Source: Sulfurivermis sp040755915
GTDB lineage: Bacteria > Pseudomonadota > Gammaproteobacteria > Thiohalomonadales > Thiohalomonadaceae
Assembly (NCBI GenBank): GCA_040755915.1
Contig: JBFLWM010000001.1
Coordinates: 29,963-93,962, forward strand
DNA length: 64,000 nucleotides
Direction of reading: 5' to 3'
The notes beneath the pieces are model-generated. The model was given only the letters and a program-made list of their open reading frames with translations, was not told the origin of the DNA and did not search any database. Shown here one piece after another: positions 40,702 through 50,381 of this stretch. How positions within the stretch are numbered: the stretch's first letter is position 1; each line of letters starts with the position of its first letter. Made by a program: the position numbers and the translations under genes.

Positions 40702-42600
40702 ATGCTGCAATTCATCCGTGAACGTGCCCAGAGTTGGATTGCCTGGGTGATCGTAGTCCTGATCATCATTCCTTTCGCACTTTGGGGCATCAATCAGTAT
40801 TTTGACGGCGGCAAGGAACTGCCGGCCGCCAAGGTCAACGACACCGAAATTTCCCAGCAGCGCCTGCAGCAGGTGTTCTATCAGCAGCAGCAGCGCCTGC
40901 AGGAGATGTTGGGAGCCAACTACCGGCCGGAGATGTTCCCTGAGGAGCAGATGCGGCGACAGGTGCTGGATGGTCTGATTGAACAGGAGTTGCTGGTGCA
41001 GACGGCCACTGATAGTGGCATGCGCGTCGGCAATGCGTTGTTGGCGGCGACCATTCACAATGTCCCCGCGTTCCAGGTCGATGGTCGTTTCTCCCAGCAG
41101 GCCTACGAGACGGCCCTGCGCAGCCGCGGCATGGAGGCCAAGTTGTTCGAGGCCGATCTGCGTCGTGACATGCTCACGCAACAGTTCTACGCCGGTGTTG
41201 CACGCAGTGATTTCTCTACTCCGGCCGAACGCCGTGTCATGCAGCAGCTGCTGGGGCAGCAGCGTGACATCGGTTTCCTGGTGTTGCCATTGGCAGATTT
41301 TACCGCCAAGGTCCAGATTACCGATGACGAGGTGCAGGCCTACTATGATGCACAGGGTGCATTGTTCATGCAGCCGGAGCAGGTGAGCATCGCCTATCTG
41401 GAACTGTCTGCCGAGCAGATCGCGCAGGGTATCAAGATTGGCGAAGATGAGTTGCGCGCGCGCTACCAGTCCAACCTGGCTCTCTATACTGTGCCGGAAG
41501 AGCGCCAGGCACGTCATATATTGATCCAGGTTGCGGCAGACGCTGATGCTGCGGCTGACGCAGCCGCACGCGCCAGCGCCGAAAAGCTGCTCGGGCAGAT
41601 TCGTGGCGGAGCTGCGTTTGCCGATGTCGCCCGCAAGGAGTCACAGGATCCCGGTTCTGCCACGGAGGGGGGGGATCTCGGTTTCTTTGGCCGCGGTGTG
41701 ATGGACAAGGCATTCGAAGATGCCGTTTTTGCGTTGCAGCCGGGGCAGCTGAGCGAGCCGGTGCGCAGCGCGTTTGGTTACCATATCATCAAGCTCGAAG
41801 CGGTGCGCGGCGGCGCTACCAAGCCGTTTGGCGAGATGCGCGAACAACTGCTTGCTGAAATCCGCAATGAGCGTGCTGAGCAGCAGTACTACGATCAGGC
41901 CGAGCGGCTCGCCAATCTGACCTATGAGCATCCGGACACCCTGGAAGAGGCCGCGCGCGAACTGGGGCTGGCCACCAAGCAGAGTGAGCCGTTCAGCCGC
42001 CGTGGCGGTAGCGGGCTGCTGGCCAATCCGCGCCTGGTTTCTGCGGCTTTCAGTGAAGACGTTCTGGCGCGGGGCAACAACAGCGAGACCATTGAAGTGG
42101 GACGTAATCACCTGGTGGTACTGCGCGTGTTGCAGCACCAGGCCGAGGCGCGGCGTCCGCTGGATGCCGTGCGCGATGACATCGTGCTGCGTCTGCGCCG
42201 TGACAAGGCGGCCACTGCTGCACGTGAGGCCGCGACGGCCCTGCAGCTGCAACTTCAGCAGGGCACCGAGCCGGTATTGGCCGCCAAGGCAGCGCGTGCC
42301 AAATGGCAGCGCAAGGATGGTGTATCCCGTGATGATGGCAGTGTCGATGCCACCATCGTGCGACGTGCCTTTGCCATGCCGCGCCCCCAGGAGGGCAAGC
42401 CGAGCTGGGAGCTGACGGTCACCGCCGCGGGCGATATGGCGGTGCTCGGTGTTTACGCCGTGCGGGATGGTGAGGTTGTGGATGGCGAAGTCGGCGCCGC
42501 CGGTGATCTGGAACGCGCGGCCGGAGAGGCCGCCTTTGCTGCCGCGCTCGCCAGCATTCGCGCGTCGGCACAGATCAGCCGTCCGGCGCGGCCACAGTAA
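40702..42600 (+). CDS. ppiD: Periplasmic folding chaperone PpiD (parvulin domain, membrane-anchored)
   Basis: The 632-residue protein has a short cytoplasmic start (MLQFIRERAQSW), one membrane anchor (IAWVIVVLIIIPFALWGI, residues 13-30) and a SurA-like N-terminal chaperone region in the periplasm. The parvulin domain (about 268-362) has RHILIQV and GGDLGFFGRGVMDKAFEDA. PpiD sits near the SecYEG translocon and assists proteins entering the periplasm. The hupB-ppiD order, with tRNAs between, supports the name. The parvulin catalytic pocket is only partly kept in this family, so activity is uncertain. Confidence 0.95.
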   Translation: MLQFIRERAQSWIAWVIVVLIIIPFALWGINQYFDGGKELPAAKVNDTEISQQRLQQVFYQQQQRLQEMLGANYRPEMFPEEQMRRQVLDGLIEQELLVQTATDSGMRVGNALLAATIHNVPAFQVDGRFSQQAYETALRSRGMEAKLFEADLRRDMLTQQFYAGVARSDFSTPAERRVMQQLLGQQRDIGFLVLPLADFTAKVQITDDEVQAYYDAQGALFMQPEQVSIAYLELSAEQIAQGIKIGEDELRARYQSNLALYTVPEERQARHILIQVAADADAAADAAARASAEKLLGQIRGGAAFADVARKESQDPGSATEGGDLGFFGRGVMDKAFEDAVFALQPGQLSEPVRSAFGYHIIKLEAVRGGATKPFGEMREQLLAEIRNERAEQQYYDQAERLANLTYEHPDTLEEAARELGLATKQSEPFSRRGGSGLLANPRLVSAAFSEDVLARGNNSETIEVGRNHLVVLRVLQHQAEARRPLDAVRDDIVLRLRRDKAATAAREAATALQLQLQQGTEPVLAAKAARAKWQRKDGVSRDDGSVDATIVRRAFAMPRPQEGKPSWELTVTAAGDMAVLGVYAVRDGEVVDGEVGAAGDLERAAGEAAFAAALASIRASAQISRPARPQ

Positions 42601-42615
42601 TCCGGGGCTAGAGCG

Positions 42616-43902
42616 ATGAGGCTGCTGCAGCTCAAACTGCACTGGCAGATCCTCATCGCTCTGTTGTTTGCACTGCCCGCCGGTCTGTTGTCCGGCCGTG
42701 ACGGTGGACTGTTCGGTGTCACCTTCTATGCCGTGTTCGACTTTGTCGGCACGCTGTTCCTCAATGCCCTGAAGATGCTGATCGTGCCATTGATCATGGC
42801 ATCGATCATCAGTGGCATCGCCGGTATCGGCTCATCTTCAGCCTTGGGCCGTCTTGGCGGCCGTACCCTGCTGTATTACCTCTCTACCAGCCTGCTGGCG
42901 ATACTGGTGGGGCTGTTGCTGGTCAACCTGATTGCACCTGGCATCGTCAATGGCGAGCCGGCTCAGCAGCGTCTGGGGCTGGCTGTGGACAACCATGACG
43001 TGCTGGACAAGGTTTCCGGGCATGGTGCGGGCGATGTGGTGGGAGTGTTCCTGCGCATGGTACCCGTCAATATCGTCGCGGCGGCAGCCGATGGGCAGAT
43101 GCTGGGCCTGATCTTTTTCAGCCTGCTGTATGGCTATTTCATGACCCGGATCGGCACCGCCTATGCCGAGGTGCAGTACAACTTCTGGCACGGTGTGTTC
43201 AAGGTGATGATGCTGATCACCGAATGGGTGATCCGTTTTGCTCCGTTCGGGGTATTTGCCCTGGTGGCGCGGGTGGTGGCCGATACCGGCTTTGCCGCCT
43301 TTGCACCGCTGGCCTGGTTTTTCCTCACGGTCTTGTCGGCACTGGCCGTACACTTCTTTGTGGTCTTGCCCTTGTTGTTGCGTCTGATCGGGCGGGTCCA
43401 TCCCTGGCGGCATTACAAGGCGATGGCACCTGCCCTGCTTACCGCCTTTTCCACCGCCTCGTCGTCAGCCACACTGCCGCTGACGCTGGAGTGCGTGGAA
43501 AAGAATGCCGGGGTGTCCAACCGCACCAGCAGCTTTGTGCTGCCGCTGGGAGCGACGGTCAATATGGATGGCACGGCGCTGTATGAGTGTGTGGCGGCGA
43601 TGTTCATCGCCCAGGCCTATGGTCTTGAGCTCGGTTTCGCCGTGCAGTTCACCATCGTCACCCTGGCGCTGCTCACCTCCATCGGCGTGGCGGGGGTCCC
43701 GGCAGCCAGCCTGGTGGCCATTGCGATCATCCTCGGCAGTATCGGTCTGCCGCTCGAGGGAATTGCGCTGATTCTGGCGGTCGATCGCATCCTCGACATG
43801 TGCCGGACCGCGGTGAATGTCTATAGCGATTCCTGCGGCGCGGTGATCATCGCGCGACTGGAAGGGGAAGATGGGTTGCTGCAGGAGAAGACTGCGGCCT
43901 GA
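42616..43902 (+). CDS. Dicarboxylate/amino acid:cation symporter (DAACS)
   Basis: The 428-residue protein has eight or so membrane helices in the GltP/DctA pattern. The serine-rich re-entrant loop reads TAFSTASSSATLPLTLECV near residue 275, with the GATVNMDGTALYECVAA helix near 312 and the substrate-binding DRILDMCRTAVNVYSDSC near 391. Such proteins bring in glutamate, aspartate or C4-dicarboxylates with Na+ or H+. Substrate cannot be set from these motifs. It starts 15 bases after ppiD but has no known functional link with it. Confidence 0.93.
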   Translation: MRLLQLKLHWQILIALLFALPAGLLSGRDGGLFGVTFYAVFDFVGTLFLNALKMLIVPLIMASIISGIAGIGSSSALGRLGGRTLLYYLSTSLLAILVGLLLVNLIAPGIVNGEPAQQRLGLAVDNHDVLDKVSGHGAGDVVGVFLRMVPVNIVAAAADGQMLGLIFFSLLYGYFMTRIGTAYAEVQYNFWHGVFKVMMLITEWVIRFAPFGVFALVARVVADTGFAAFAPLAWFFLTVLSALAVHFFVVLPLLLRLIGRVHPWRHYKAMAPALLTAFSTASSSATLPLTLECVEKNAGVSNRTSSFVLPLGATVNMDGTALYECVAAMFIAQAYGLELGFAVQFTIVTLALLTSIGVAGVPAASLVAIAIILGSIGLPLEGIALILAVDRILDMCRTAVNVYSDSCGAVIIARLEGEDGLLQEKTAA

Positions 43903-43904
43903 GC

Positions 43905-44693
43905 CTAGTCTCCATCGCGCACGGCCATGCCCTGGATGTGGTAGCCGGCATCCACATACAGCACGTCGCCGCTGATGCCGGAGGCGAGATCCGAGCAGAG
44001 AAAGGCAGCGGCATTCCCCACCTCGTCCAGCGTGACATTGCGCCGTAGTGGGGCATTGCGCGCGCCGTAGTCCAGCATCTTGCCGAAATCACTGATGCCC
44101 TTGGCCGCAGCCGTCTTGATTGGGCCGGCTGAGACGGCGTTGACGCGAATCTGCTCCGGCCCGAGAGCTGCGGCCATATAGCGCACGTTGGCCTCCAGGC
44201 TGGCCTTGGCCAGGCCCATCACGTTGTAGTGCGGTATGGCACGTACCGCGCCCAGGTAGCTGACGGTGAGCAGGCTGCTGCCTGCACGCAACATGGGACG
44301 TGCCGCCTTGGCCAGGGCGACGAAGCTGTAGGAGCTGATGTCGTGGGCGACATGGAACCCTTCACGGGTCACGTCGTCTATGTAGTTGCCCTCCAGCTGG
44401 CCGGCCGGTGCAAAGGCAACGGAGTGGACAAGAATATCGATGTGGCTCCAGTAGTCGTCGAGGTGAGCGAACACCTGCCCGATGTCGGCATCACTGCCGA
44501 CATCGCAGCGCAGAGCAATGTCGGAGTCCAGTTCTGCGGCCAGTGCGGTGGCGCGGTCAGCCAGTTTTTCGCTTTGGTAGGTAAATGCCAGTTCGGCACC
44601 TTCGCGCCGCATCGCCCTGGCGATACCCCAGGCGATGGAGTGGTTGTTGGCCAGTCCGACGATGAGCGCGCGTTTGCCCTGCAGAAATCCCAT
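43905..44693 (-). CDS. fabI: Enoyl-[acyl-carrier-protein] reductase (NADH)
   Basis: FabI performs the last reduction of fatty-acid elongation. The 262-residue SDR-type enzyme (E. coli 262) begins MGFLQGKRALIVGLANNHS, with the NAD-binding loop near residue 13, SIAWGIA near 19 and the active Tyr-x6-Lys in HYNVMGLAK near 155-163. The preceding Tyr in TVSYLGA is also in place. It ends in the family-typical HIQGMAVRDGD. It is convergent with the symporter (2-base spacing) and divergent from the yej operon. Confidence 0.97.
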   Translation of the reverse strand: MGFLQGKRALIVGLANNHSIAWGIARAMRREGAELAFTYQSEKLADRATALAAELDSDIALRCDVGSDADIGQVFAHLDDYWSHIDILVHSVAFAPAGQLEGNYIDDVTREGFHVAHDISSYSFVALAKAARPMLRAGSSLLTVSYLGAVRAIPHYNVMGLAKASLEANVRYMAAALGPEQIRVNAVSAGPIKTAAAKGISDFGKMLDYGARNAPLRRNVTLDEVGNAAAFLCSDLASGISGDVLYVDAGYHIQGMAVRDGD

Positions 44694-44839
44694 GGCGAAC
44701 TCCAGTTGTTCCGGAAGGGAGGCTCGTACTACCATGCGGCAGATGCCCCGCCTGTTGCGGGTGCATGATACAACCGAACGATAACAATGAACCACCGGCA
44801 CCATTCCATGCTCCGGACCGCACAGTGCTGAACTGGACC

Positions 44840-46624
44840 ATGCCTCGTTTTGCACTACTCGTCCTGTTGCTGTGTGCAGCCGTTCCGGCGGCAGCAGCAC
44901 CGGCGCAGGCGCTGGGTTATACACCGGCCTACGCGCCGGGTTTTGCTCATTTCAACTACGTCAATCCTGCTGCGCCCAAGGGGGGCAGCGTCAATCTGGC
45001 CGCCGTGGGCGGTTTTGACAGCCTCAACCCGTTTACCCTCAAGGGGCAGGCCGCCGCTGGCCTTACCGAGCTGATGTTCGAGACCCTGATGGAGGGCAGC
45101 CTCGACGAGCCGTTCAGCCAGTATGGCCTGCTGGCTGAGGATGCCGAATTGGCGCCGGACCGTCGTTCGGTGACCTACCGGCTGAATCCGCTTGCCCGTT
45201 TCCATGATGGCACGCCGGTGACTGCCGCCGACGTGAAGTTTTCCTTCGAGACGCTGCGCGACAAGGGGCATCCGCAGTATCGCTTCTATTGGGGGGACAT
45301 TCAGCGGGCAGTGGTGCTGGATGAGCGCACGGTGCGTTTCGAGTTCGCCCGCGTCAATCCCGAGCTGCACATGATCGCCGGCCAGATCCCCATCTTTTCA
45401 CGTGCCTGGGTCGGCAATAGTGACTTCGACAAAATGGCGCTGGTAGAGCCGCTCAGCAGCGGTCCCTATCGCATCGAGAAGTATGAACTGGGCAAGTACA
45501 TCACCTTTGTGCGCAACCCCGACTACTGGGCGCGCGACCTCAATGTGCGCCGCGGTATGTTCAATTTCGACCGGGTTACCTTCAAGTTCTACCGTGATTT
45601 CACCGTGGCACTGGAGGCGTTCAAGGCCGGTGAATTCGATTTCAACGTCGAGTACAACTCCAAGACCTGGGCGCGGGATTATGTCGGCAGCAAATTCCGC
45701 GATGGCCGCATCGTCAAGACCGAGCTGGAGCATCACAACAACGCCGGCATGCAGGGCTTCGTGTTCAATCTGCGCCGCCCCCTGTTCCAGGATATCCGCG
45801 TGCGCCGCGCCCTGTCGCTGGCGCTGGATTTCGAGTGGTCCAATCGTCAGCTGTTTTACAATCAGTACTCACGCTGTGACAGCTATTTCAGCAACAGCGA
45901 ACTGGCGGCGCGCGGCGTGCCCACGGGCGCCGAGCTGGCCCTGCTGGAGCCGTTCCGAGCCCAATTGCCGGCGGAACTGTTCCAGCGGCCGTGGCTGCCG
46001 CCGAGTACCGAGCCGCCGCACAGCCTGCGCGACAACCTGCGCGAGGCCAAGACACTGCTGCACGCGGCCGGTTGGGATTTTCGTGACGGTGCCCTGCGCA
46101 ATGCCGCCGGCGAGCCGTTTCAGTTTGACGTCATGCTGGTGCAGAAGGGGTTCGAGCGCATCGTTGCCCCCTATGCGCGTAATCTGGGCAAGCTGGGCAT
46201 CACCGTGAGTTACCGTACGGTGGACCCTGCGCTGTATCAGCGCCGCATGGATACCTATGACTTCGACATGGTGGTGGCCGGCTTTGGCCAGTCGCAGTCG
46301 CCGGGCAACGAGCTGATGGGCATGTTCCATTCCTCGGCGGCGAGCCAGGAGGGCACGCGCAATCTCGTCGGTATCCAGGATCCGGTGGTGGACGCTCTGG
46401 TGGAGCAGGTGATCTACGCCCGTGACCGTGCCGCGCTGGTGACGGCGGTGCGCGCCCTGGATCGGGTGCTGCTGTGGGGCGAGTATCTGGTGCCGCAGTG
46501 GTACATCGGCACCCATCGTGTCGCCTACTGGGACCGTTTCGGTCAGCCGCAGCAGCTGCCGCTGTATTACAACGCGTCAAGCTGGATGCTGAGTACCTGG
46601 TGGAGCGCGGAAGGAAGACACTGA
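44840..46624 (+). CDS. yejA: ABC transporter, extracellular peptide-binding protein (YejA-like)
   Basis: The 594-residue precursor is a family-5 (DppA/OppA-type) solute-binding protein with a signal peptide (LLVLLLCAAVPAAAA-AP region) from the ATG at 44840; the frame upstream to 44765 is not needed. It shows VNPAAPKGGSVNLAAVGGFDSLNPF near residue 37, VTAADVKFSFETL near 127 and NPDYWARDLNVRRGMFNFD near 230. YejABEF imports small peptides, including microcin C in E. coli. Its stop overlaps yejB (TGATG). Confidence 0.93.
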   Translation: MPRFALLVLLLCAAVPAAAAPAQALGYTPAYAPGFAHFNYVNPAAPKGGSVNLAAVGGFDSLNPFTLKGQAAAGLTELMFETLMEGSLDEPFSQYGLLAEDAELAPDRRSVTYRLNPLARFHDGTPVTAADVKFSFETLRDKGHPQYRFYWGDIQRAVVLDERTVRFEFARVNPELHMIAGQIPIFSRAWVGNSDFDKMALVEPLSSGPYRIEKYELGKYITFVRNPDYWARDLNVRRGMFNFDRVTFKFYRDFTVALEAFKAGEFDFNVEYNSKTWARDYVGSKFRDGRIVKTELEHHNNAGMQGFVFNLRRPLFQDIRVRRALSLALDFEWSNRQLFYNQYSRCDSYFSNSELAARGVPTGAELALLEPFRAQLPAELFQRPWLPPSTEPPHSLRDNLREAKTLLHAAGWDFRDGALRNAAGEPFQFDVMLVQKGFERIVAPYARNLGKLGITVSYRTVDPALYQRRMDTYDFDMVVAGFGQSQSPGNELMGMFHSSAASQEGTRNLVGIQDPVVDALVEQVIYARDRAALVTAVRALDRVLLWGEYLVPQWYIGTHRVAYWDRFGQPQQLPLYYNASSWMLSTWWSAEGRH

Positions 46625-47676
46625 TGGCTGCCTATATTCTCAAGCGCCTGCTGTTGATGATCCCGACTCTGATCGGCGTGTTGCTGATCACCTTTATCGT
46701 CATTCAATTCGTGCCCGGTGGGCCGGTAGAGCAACTGGTAGCGCAGCTCAAGGGGCAGGGTGCTCAGGGGGAGGCCAGTGCCGGCATCCAGGGCCTGTAT
46801 CGCGGTGCGCAGGGGCTGGACAGTGAGCGGCTGGAGGAGTTGAAGGCCTACTACGGTTTCGACAAGCCTGCCTGGCAGCGTTTCGTGGAAATGCTGGGCA
46901 ACTATGTCACCTTCAATCTGGGGGACAGCTATTTCCATCATCAATCGGTGCTGGAGCTGGTGATCTCCAAGCTGCCGGTGTCCGTCAGCCTTGGCCTGTG
47001 GACCTTCTTCCTCACCTATCTGATTTCGGTGCCGCTCGGTGTGGCCAAGGCGGTGCGTGATGGCACACCATTCGATCTGGCTACCAGCACGCTGATCCTC
47101 ATCGGCTACTCCATCCCCGGTTTTGTGCTCGGCATTACCCTGCTGGTGCTGTTCGGCGGCGGCAGTTTCTGGGACGTGTTCCCGCTGCGCGGACTGACCT
47201 CGGACAACTGGGAGGAACTGTCGGTCGGCGGCAAGGTGCTGGATTATCTGTGGCACATGGTGCTGCCGGTTACCGCCTCGGTGGTGGGCAGCTTCGCGGT
47301 GATGACCATGCTGACCAAGAACAGTTTTCTCGAAGAGATTCGCAAGCAATACGTGCTCACTGCCCGCGCCAAGGGGCTGAGCGAGAACGCCGTGCTGTAC
47401 CGCCACGTATTCCGCAACGCCATCATCCCGCTGATCACCGGCTTTCCCGGCGCCTTCCTGGCAGCGTTCTTCACCGGCAGCCTGCTCATTGAAACCATCT
47501 TTTCCCTTGATGGCATCGGCCTGTTGTCCTATGACGCGGTGATGAAGCGCGACTATCCGGTGGTGATGGGCACGCTGTATCTGTTCACCATGATCGGTCT
47601 GGTGGGCAAGCTGCTTACCGATGTCTGCTATGTGCTGGTCGACCCACGCATCCAGTTCGAGGCGGTGCAGCGATGA
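46624..47676 (+). CDS. yejB: ABC transporter permease (YejB-like)
   Basis: The 350-residue permease starts MAAYILKRLLLMIPTLIGVLLITF and has six membrane helices. The permease EAA-like loop is KNSFLEEIRKQYVLTARAKGLS near residue 239. It is a DppB-type inner-membrane half of the peptide importer. TGATG and ATGA overlaps on its two ends show the operon is translationally coupled. Confidence 0.95.
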   Translation: MAAYILKRLLLMIPTLIGVLLITFIVIQFVPGGPVEQLVAQLKGQGAQGEASAGIQGLYRGAQGLDSERLEELKAYYGFDKPAWQRFVEMLGNYVTFNLGDSYFHHQSVLELVISKLPVSVSLGLWTFFLTYLISVPLGVAKAVRDGTPFDLATSTLILIGYSIPGFVLGITLLVLFGGGSFWDVFPLRGLTSDNWEELSVGGKVLDYLWHMVLPVTASVVGSFAVMTMLTKNSFLEEIRKQYVLTARAKGLSENAVLYRHVFRNAIIPLITGFPGAFLAAFFTGSLLIETIFSLDGIGLLSYDAVMKRDYPVVMGTLYLFTMIGLVGKLLTDVCYVLVDPRIQFEAVQR

Positions 47677-48692
47677 ATGAATCGAGCAGCCGGCGCGCCT
47701 GGCGCCGCTTTCGGGCCAACCGTCGCGGCTACTACAGCCTGTGGCTGTTCGGCCTTTTGTTCGTGCTCAGCCTCGGCGCCGAACTGCTGTCCAACGACAA
47801 GCCCATCGTCGTGCAGTATCAGGGCGCGTATTACTTTCCGTTGTTCGTCACCTATCCCGAAACCACCTTCGGCGGCGATTTCGTCACCGAGACCGATTAC
47901 CTCGATCCGTTCATACGCGAACAGTTGCACGCGAGCGGCAACTGGGCGCTGTATCCCCCCAACCCCTATCGCTATGACACCATCAACTATTTCGCCCAGG
48001 CACCCAATCCGGCGCCGCCGTCAGCGGATAATCTGCTCGGTACCGATGATCGTGGCCGCGACGTGCTGGCACGGCTGATCTACGGTTTCCGCATTTCGGT
48101 GCTGTTCGGCCTGGCGCTGACCGCCATCGGCGTCGCTATCGGCATCCTGGCCGGCGCCATCCAGGGCTATTTCGGCGGTCGCATCGACCTGTTCGCGCAA
48201 CGCTTCATGGAGGTGTGGGGTTCGATGCCGGAGCTGTATCTGCTCATCATCTTCGCCTCCATCTTCCAGCCCAGCCTGCTGCTGCTCATCGTCCTGCTCA
48301 GCCTGTTCGGCTGGATGGGGCTGGCCGATTACGTGCGTGCAGAATTCCTGCGCGGCCGCAACATGGACTATGTGCGTGCAGCCCGCGCCCTGGGTGTGTC
48401 CAACCGCACCATCATGTGGCGCCACCTGCTGCCCAATGCGATGACACCGGTGATCACCTTCCTGCCGTTCCGCATCAGCGGTGCGGTGCTGGCGCTGACC
48501 AGCCTGGACTTCCTCGGCCTCGGTGTGCCGCCGACCACGCCCAGCCTGGGTGAGCTGCTGGCCCAGGGCAAGGACAGCATCGACGCCTGGTGGCTGTCGA
48601 TGACCACCTTCGTGGTGCTGGTGGGTACCCTGATGCTGCTGATCTTCATCGGTGAGGCGCTGCGTTCAGCGCTGGACACGCGGCAGGGCTGA
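47673..48692 (+). CDS. yejE: ABC transporter permease (YejE-like)
   Basis: The 339-residue permease has a first helix at about 22-40 and a long N-terminal periplasmic loop (about 41-120), typical of YejE and DppC relatives, then five helices. The EAA loop is RAEFLRGRNMDYVRAARALGVSNRT near residue 226, and DDRGRDVLARLIYG near 125 is a family mark. It starts within yejB and ends one base before the yejF start. Confidence 0.95.
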   Translation: MNESSSRRAWRRFRANRRGYYSLWLFGLLFVLSLGAELLSNDKPIVVQYQGAYYFPLFVTYPETTFGGDFVTETDYLDPFIREQLHASGNWALYPPNPYRYDTINYFAQAPNPAPPSADNLLGTDDRGRDVLARLIYGFRISVLFGLALTAIGVAIGILAGAIQGYFGGRIDLFAQRFMEVWGSMPELYLLIIFASIFQPSLLLLIVLLSLFGWMGLADYVRAEFLRGRNMDYVRAARALGVSNRTIMWRHLLPNAMTPVITFLPFRISGAVLALTSLDFLGLGVPPTTPSLGELLAQGKDSIDAWWLSMTTFVVLVGTLMLLIFIGEALRSALDTRQG

Positions 48693-48693
48693 T

Positions 48694-50298
48694 ATGGAAC
48701 CGTTGTTGCGAGTAGAACAGCTCAGCGTCGCCTTCGGATCTGCCGGGGCGCGACAGCCGGTAGTGGAGGAGGTGAGCTTCGCCATCCAGCCGGGTGAGAA
48801 GCTGGCGCTGGTGGGCGAGTCGGGCTCAGGCAAGTCGGTGACCGCACTGTCCATCCTGCGTTTGCATGAGGCACAGCGTACCGCCTACGGCGGCAGCATC
48901 CACTTCGCCGGGCGAGAGCTGTTGGGACTGTCCGAGACAGAGATGCGCCACATCCGCGGTCGCGACATCGCGATGATCTTCCAGGAGCCGATGATCGCCC
49001 TCAATCCATTGCACACCATCGGCCGTCAGATCATCGAGCCGCTGTTGTTGCACGAAGGGCTGGACGGCAAGGCGGCACGTAGCCGTGCCATCGAGCTGCT
49101 CGGCCGCGTCGGCATTCCCGATCCGGCGCAGCGCCTGGAGTCCTATCCGCACCAGTTGTCCGGCGGCCAGCGCCAGCGCGCAATGATTGCCATGGCGCTG
49201 GCCTGTCGACCCAAGCTGCTCATCGCCGACGAGCCGACCACCGCGCTGGATGTCACCATCCAGCGCCAGATCCTCGATCTGCTCGATGAATTGCAGAGCG
49301 AGTTCGGCATGGCGGTTTTGCTCATCACTCATGACCTCAATATGGTGCGCCATTTCGCCAGCCGCGTGTGCGTGATGCAGCGCGGCAAACTGGTCGAGCA
49401 GGGAGCAGTGGCGCAGTTGTTCGCGGCACCACAGCATGCCTATACGCAGCAACTGCTCGCCAGTGAACCCGACATGCTGCCGGCGGCGGAGGAGCGTGCC
49501 GCACTGGCCGGTCAGCCGGCGCTGCTGGCGGCAAAGGACCTGTCCTGCCATTTTCCCATCAAGGCCGGTTTCTTCCGCCGTCAGGTGGGGGCGGTGCGGG
49601 CCGTGGATGAAGTGCGGCTCGAACTGCGTTCCGGCGAGACGCTGGGGGTGGTGGGTGAGTCGGGTTCGGGCAAGTCGACGCTGGGCATGTGTCTGCTGCG
49701 TCTGCAGGCTTGCAGGGGGGAAATCACCTTCGATGGTCGGCGCCTGGATAACTTGCCGCAGCGCGCGGTGCGCCCGCTGCGACGTCAGTTCCAGGTGGTG
49801 TTCCAGGACCCGTATTCATCCCTGTCGCCGCGCCTGACGGTGGAGCAGATCATCGGCGAAGGCCTCACGCTGCACTTCCCGGAACTCGGTGTGGAGGCGC
49901 GGCGCGCGCGTATCGTGCAGGGGCTGGAGGAGGTGGGCCTGTCGGCCGATATGTTGCAGCGCTACCCGCATGAATTCTCCGGCGGACAGCGCCAGCGTAT
50001 CGCCATCGCCCGTGCCGTGGTGCTGGAGCCGAAGCTGATCCTGCTCGACGAGCCGACCAGCGCGCTGGACGTGTCGGTACAGAAACAGGTGCTGACTCTG
50101 CTGCGTGATCTGCAGCGCCGGCACCGGATGAGCTATCTGTTCATCTCCCACGACCTCAAGGTGATCCGCGCCATCGCCCATCGCGTGCTGGTGATGCACG
50201 AGGGCCGGGTGGTGGAGGCAGGGGAGACGGAGCGGGTGTTCGATGCGCCGCAGCATGAGTACACGCAGCGGTTGCTGGCGGCGGCGTTGTTCAAATAA
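48694..50298 (+). CDS. yejF: ABC transporter with duplicated ATP-binding domains (YejF-like)
   Basis: The 534-residue protein carries two full nucleotide-binding domains. The first has Walker A GESGSGKSV near residue 45, the signature LSGGQRQRAM near 160 and Walker B LLIADEPTTALD; the second has GESGSGKST near 323, FSGGQRQRI near 430 and LILLDEPTSALD. The final HEYTQRLL part is the C-terminal oligopeptide-ATPase element. Single-chain duplication is the known YejF form. It completes yejABEF. Confidence 0.96.
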   Translation: MEPLLRVEQLSVAFGSAGARQPVVEEVSFAIQPGEKLALVGESGSGKSVTALSILRLHEAQRTAYGGSIHFAGRELLGLSETEMRHIRGRDIAMIFQEPMIALNPLHTIGRQIIEPLLLHEGLDGKAARSRAIELLGRVGIPDPAQRLESYPHQLSGGQRQRAMIAMALACRPKLLIADEPTTALDVTIQRQILDLLDELQSEFGMAVLLITHDLNMVRHFASRVCVMQRGKLVEQGAVAQLFAAPQHAYTQQLLASEPDMLPAAEERAALAGQPALLAAKDLSCHFPIKAGFFRRQVGAVRAVDEVRLELRSGETLGVVGESGSGKSTLGMCLLRLQACRGEITFDGRRLDNLPQRAVRPLRRQFQVVFQDPYSSLSPRLTVEQIIGEGLTLHFPELGVEARRARIVQGLEEVGLSADMLQRYPHEFSGGQRQRIAIARAVVLEPKLILLDEPTSALDVSVQKQVLTLLRDLQRRHRMSYLFISHDLKVIRAIAHRVLVMHEGRVVEAGETERVFDAPQHEYTQRLLAAALFK

Positions 50299-50302
50299 TG
50301 GG

Positions 50303-50375
50303 GTAGGAGCGAATCGTATTCGCGACGTTTGCAGACTCGTTCAGCGTTTTATCGCGGATGTCATCCGCTCCTGCA
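50303..50375. repeat. Inverted pair of REP-like palindromic repeats
   Basis: GTAGGAGCGAATCGTATTCGCGAC-type sequence (50303-50326) faces TCGCGGATGTCATCCGCTCCTGCA-type sequence (50352-50375). Each is itself partly palindromic and the second is the inverse of the first, as in REP pairs (REPINs) of Pseudomonas-like genomes. It fills the yejF-mltD spacer between converging genes. Confidence 0.75.
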
Positions 50376-50381
50376 GTGTTA

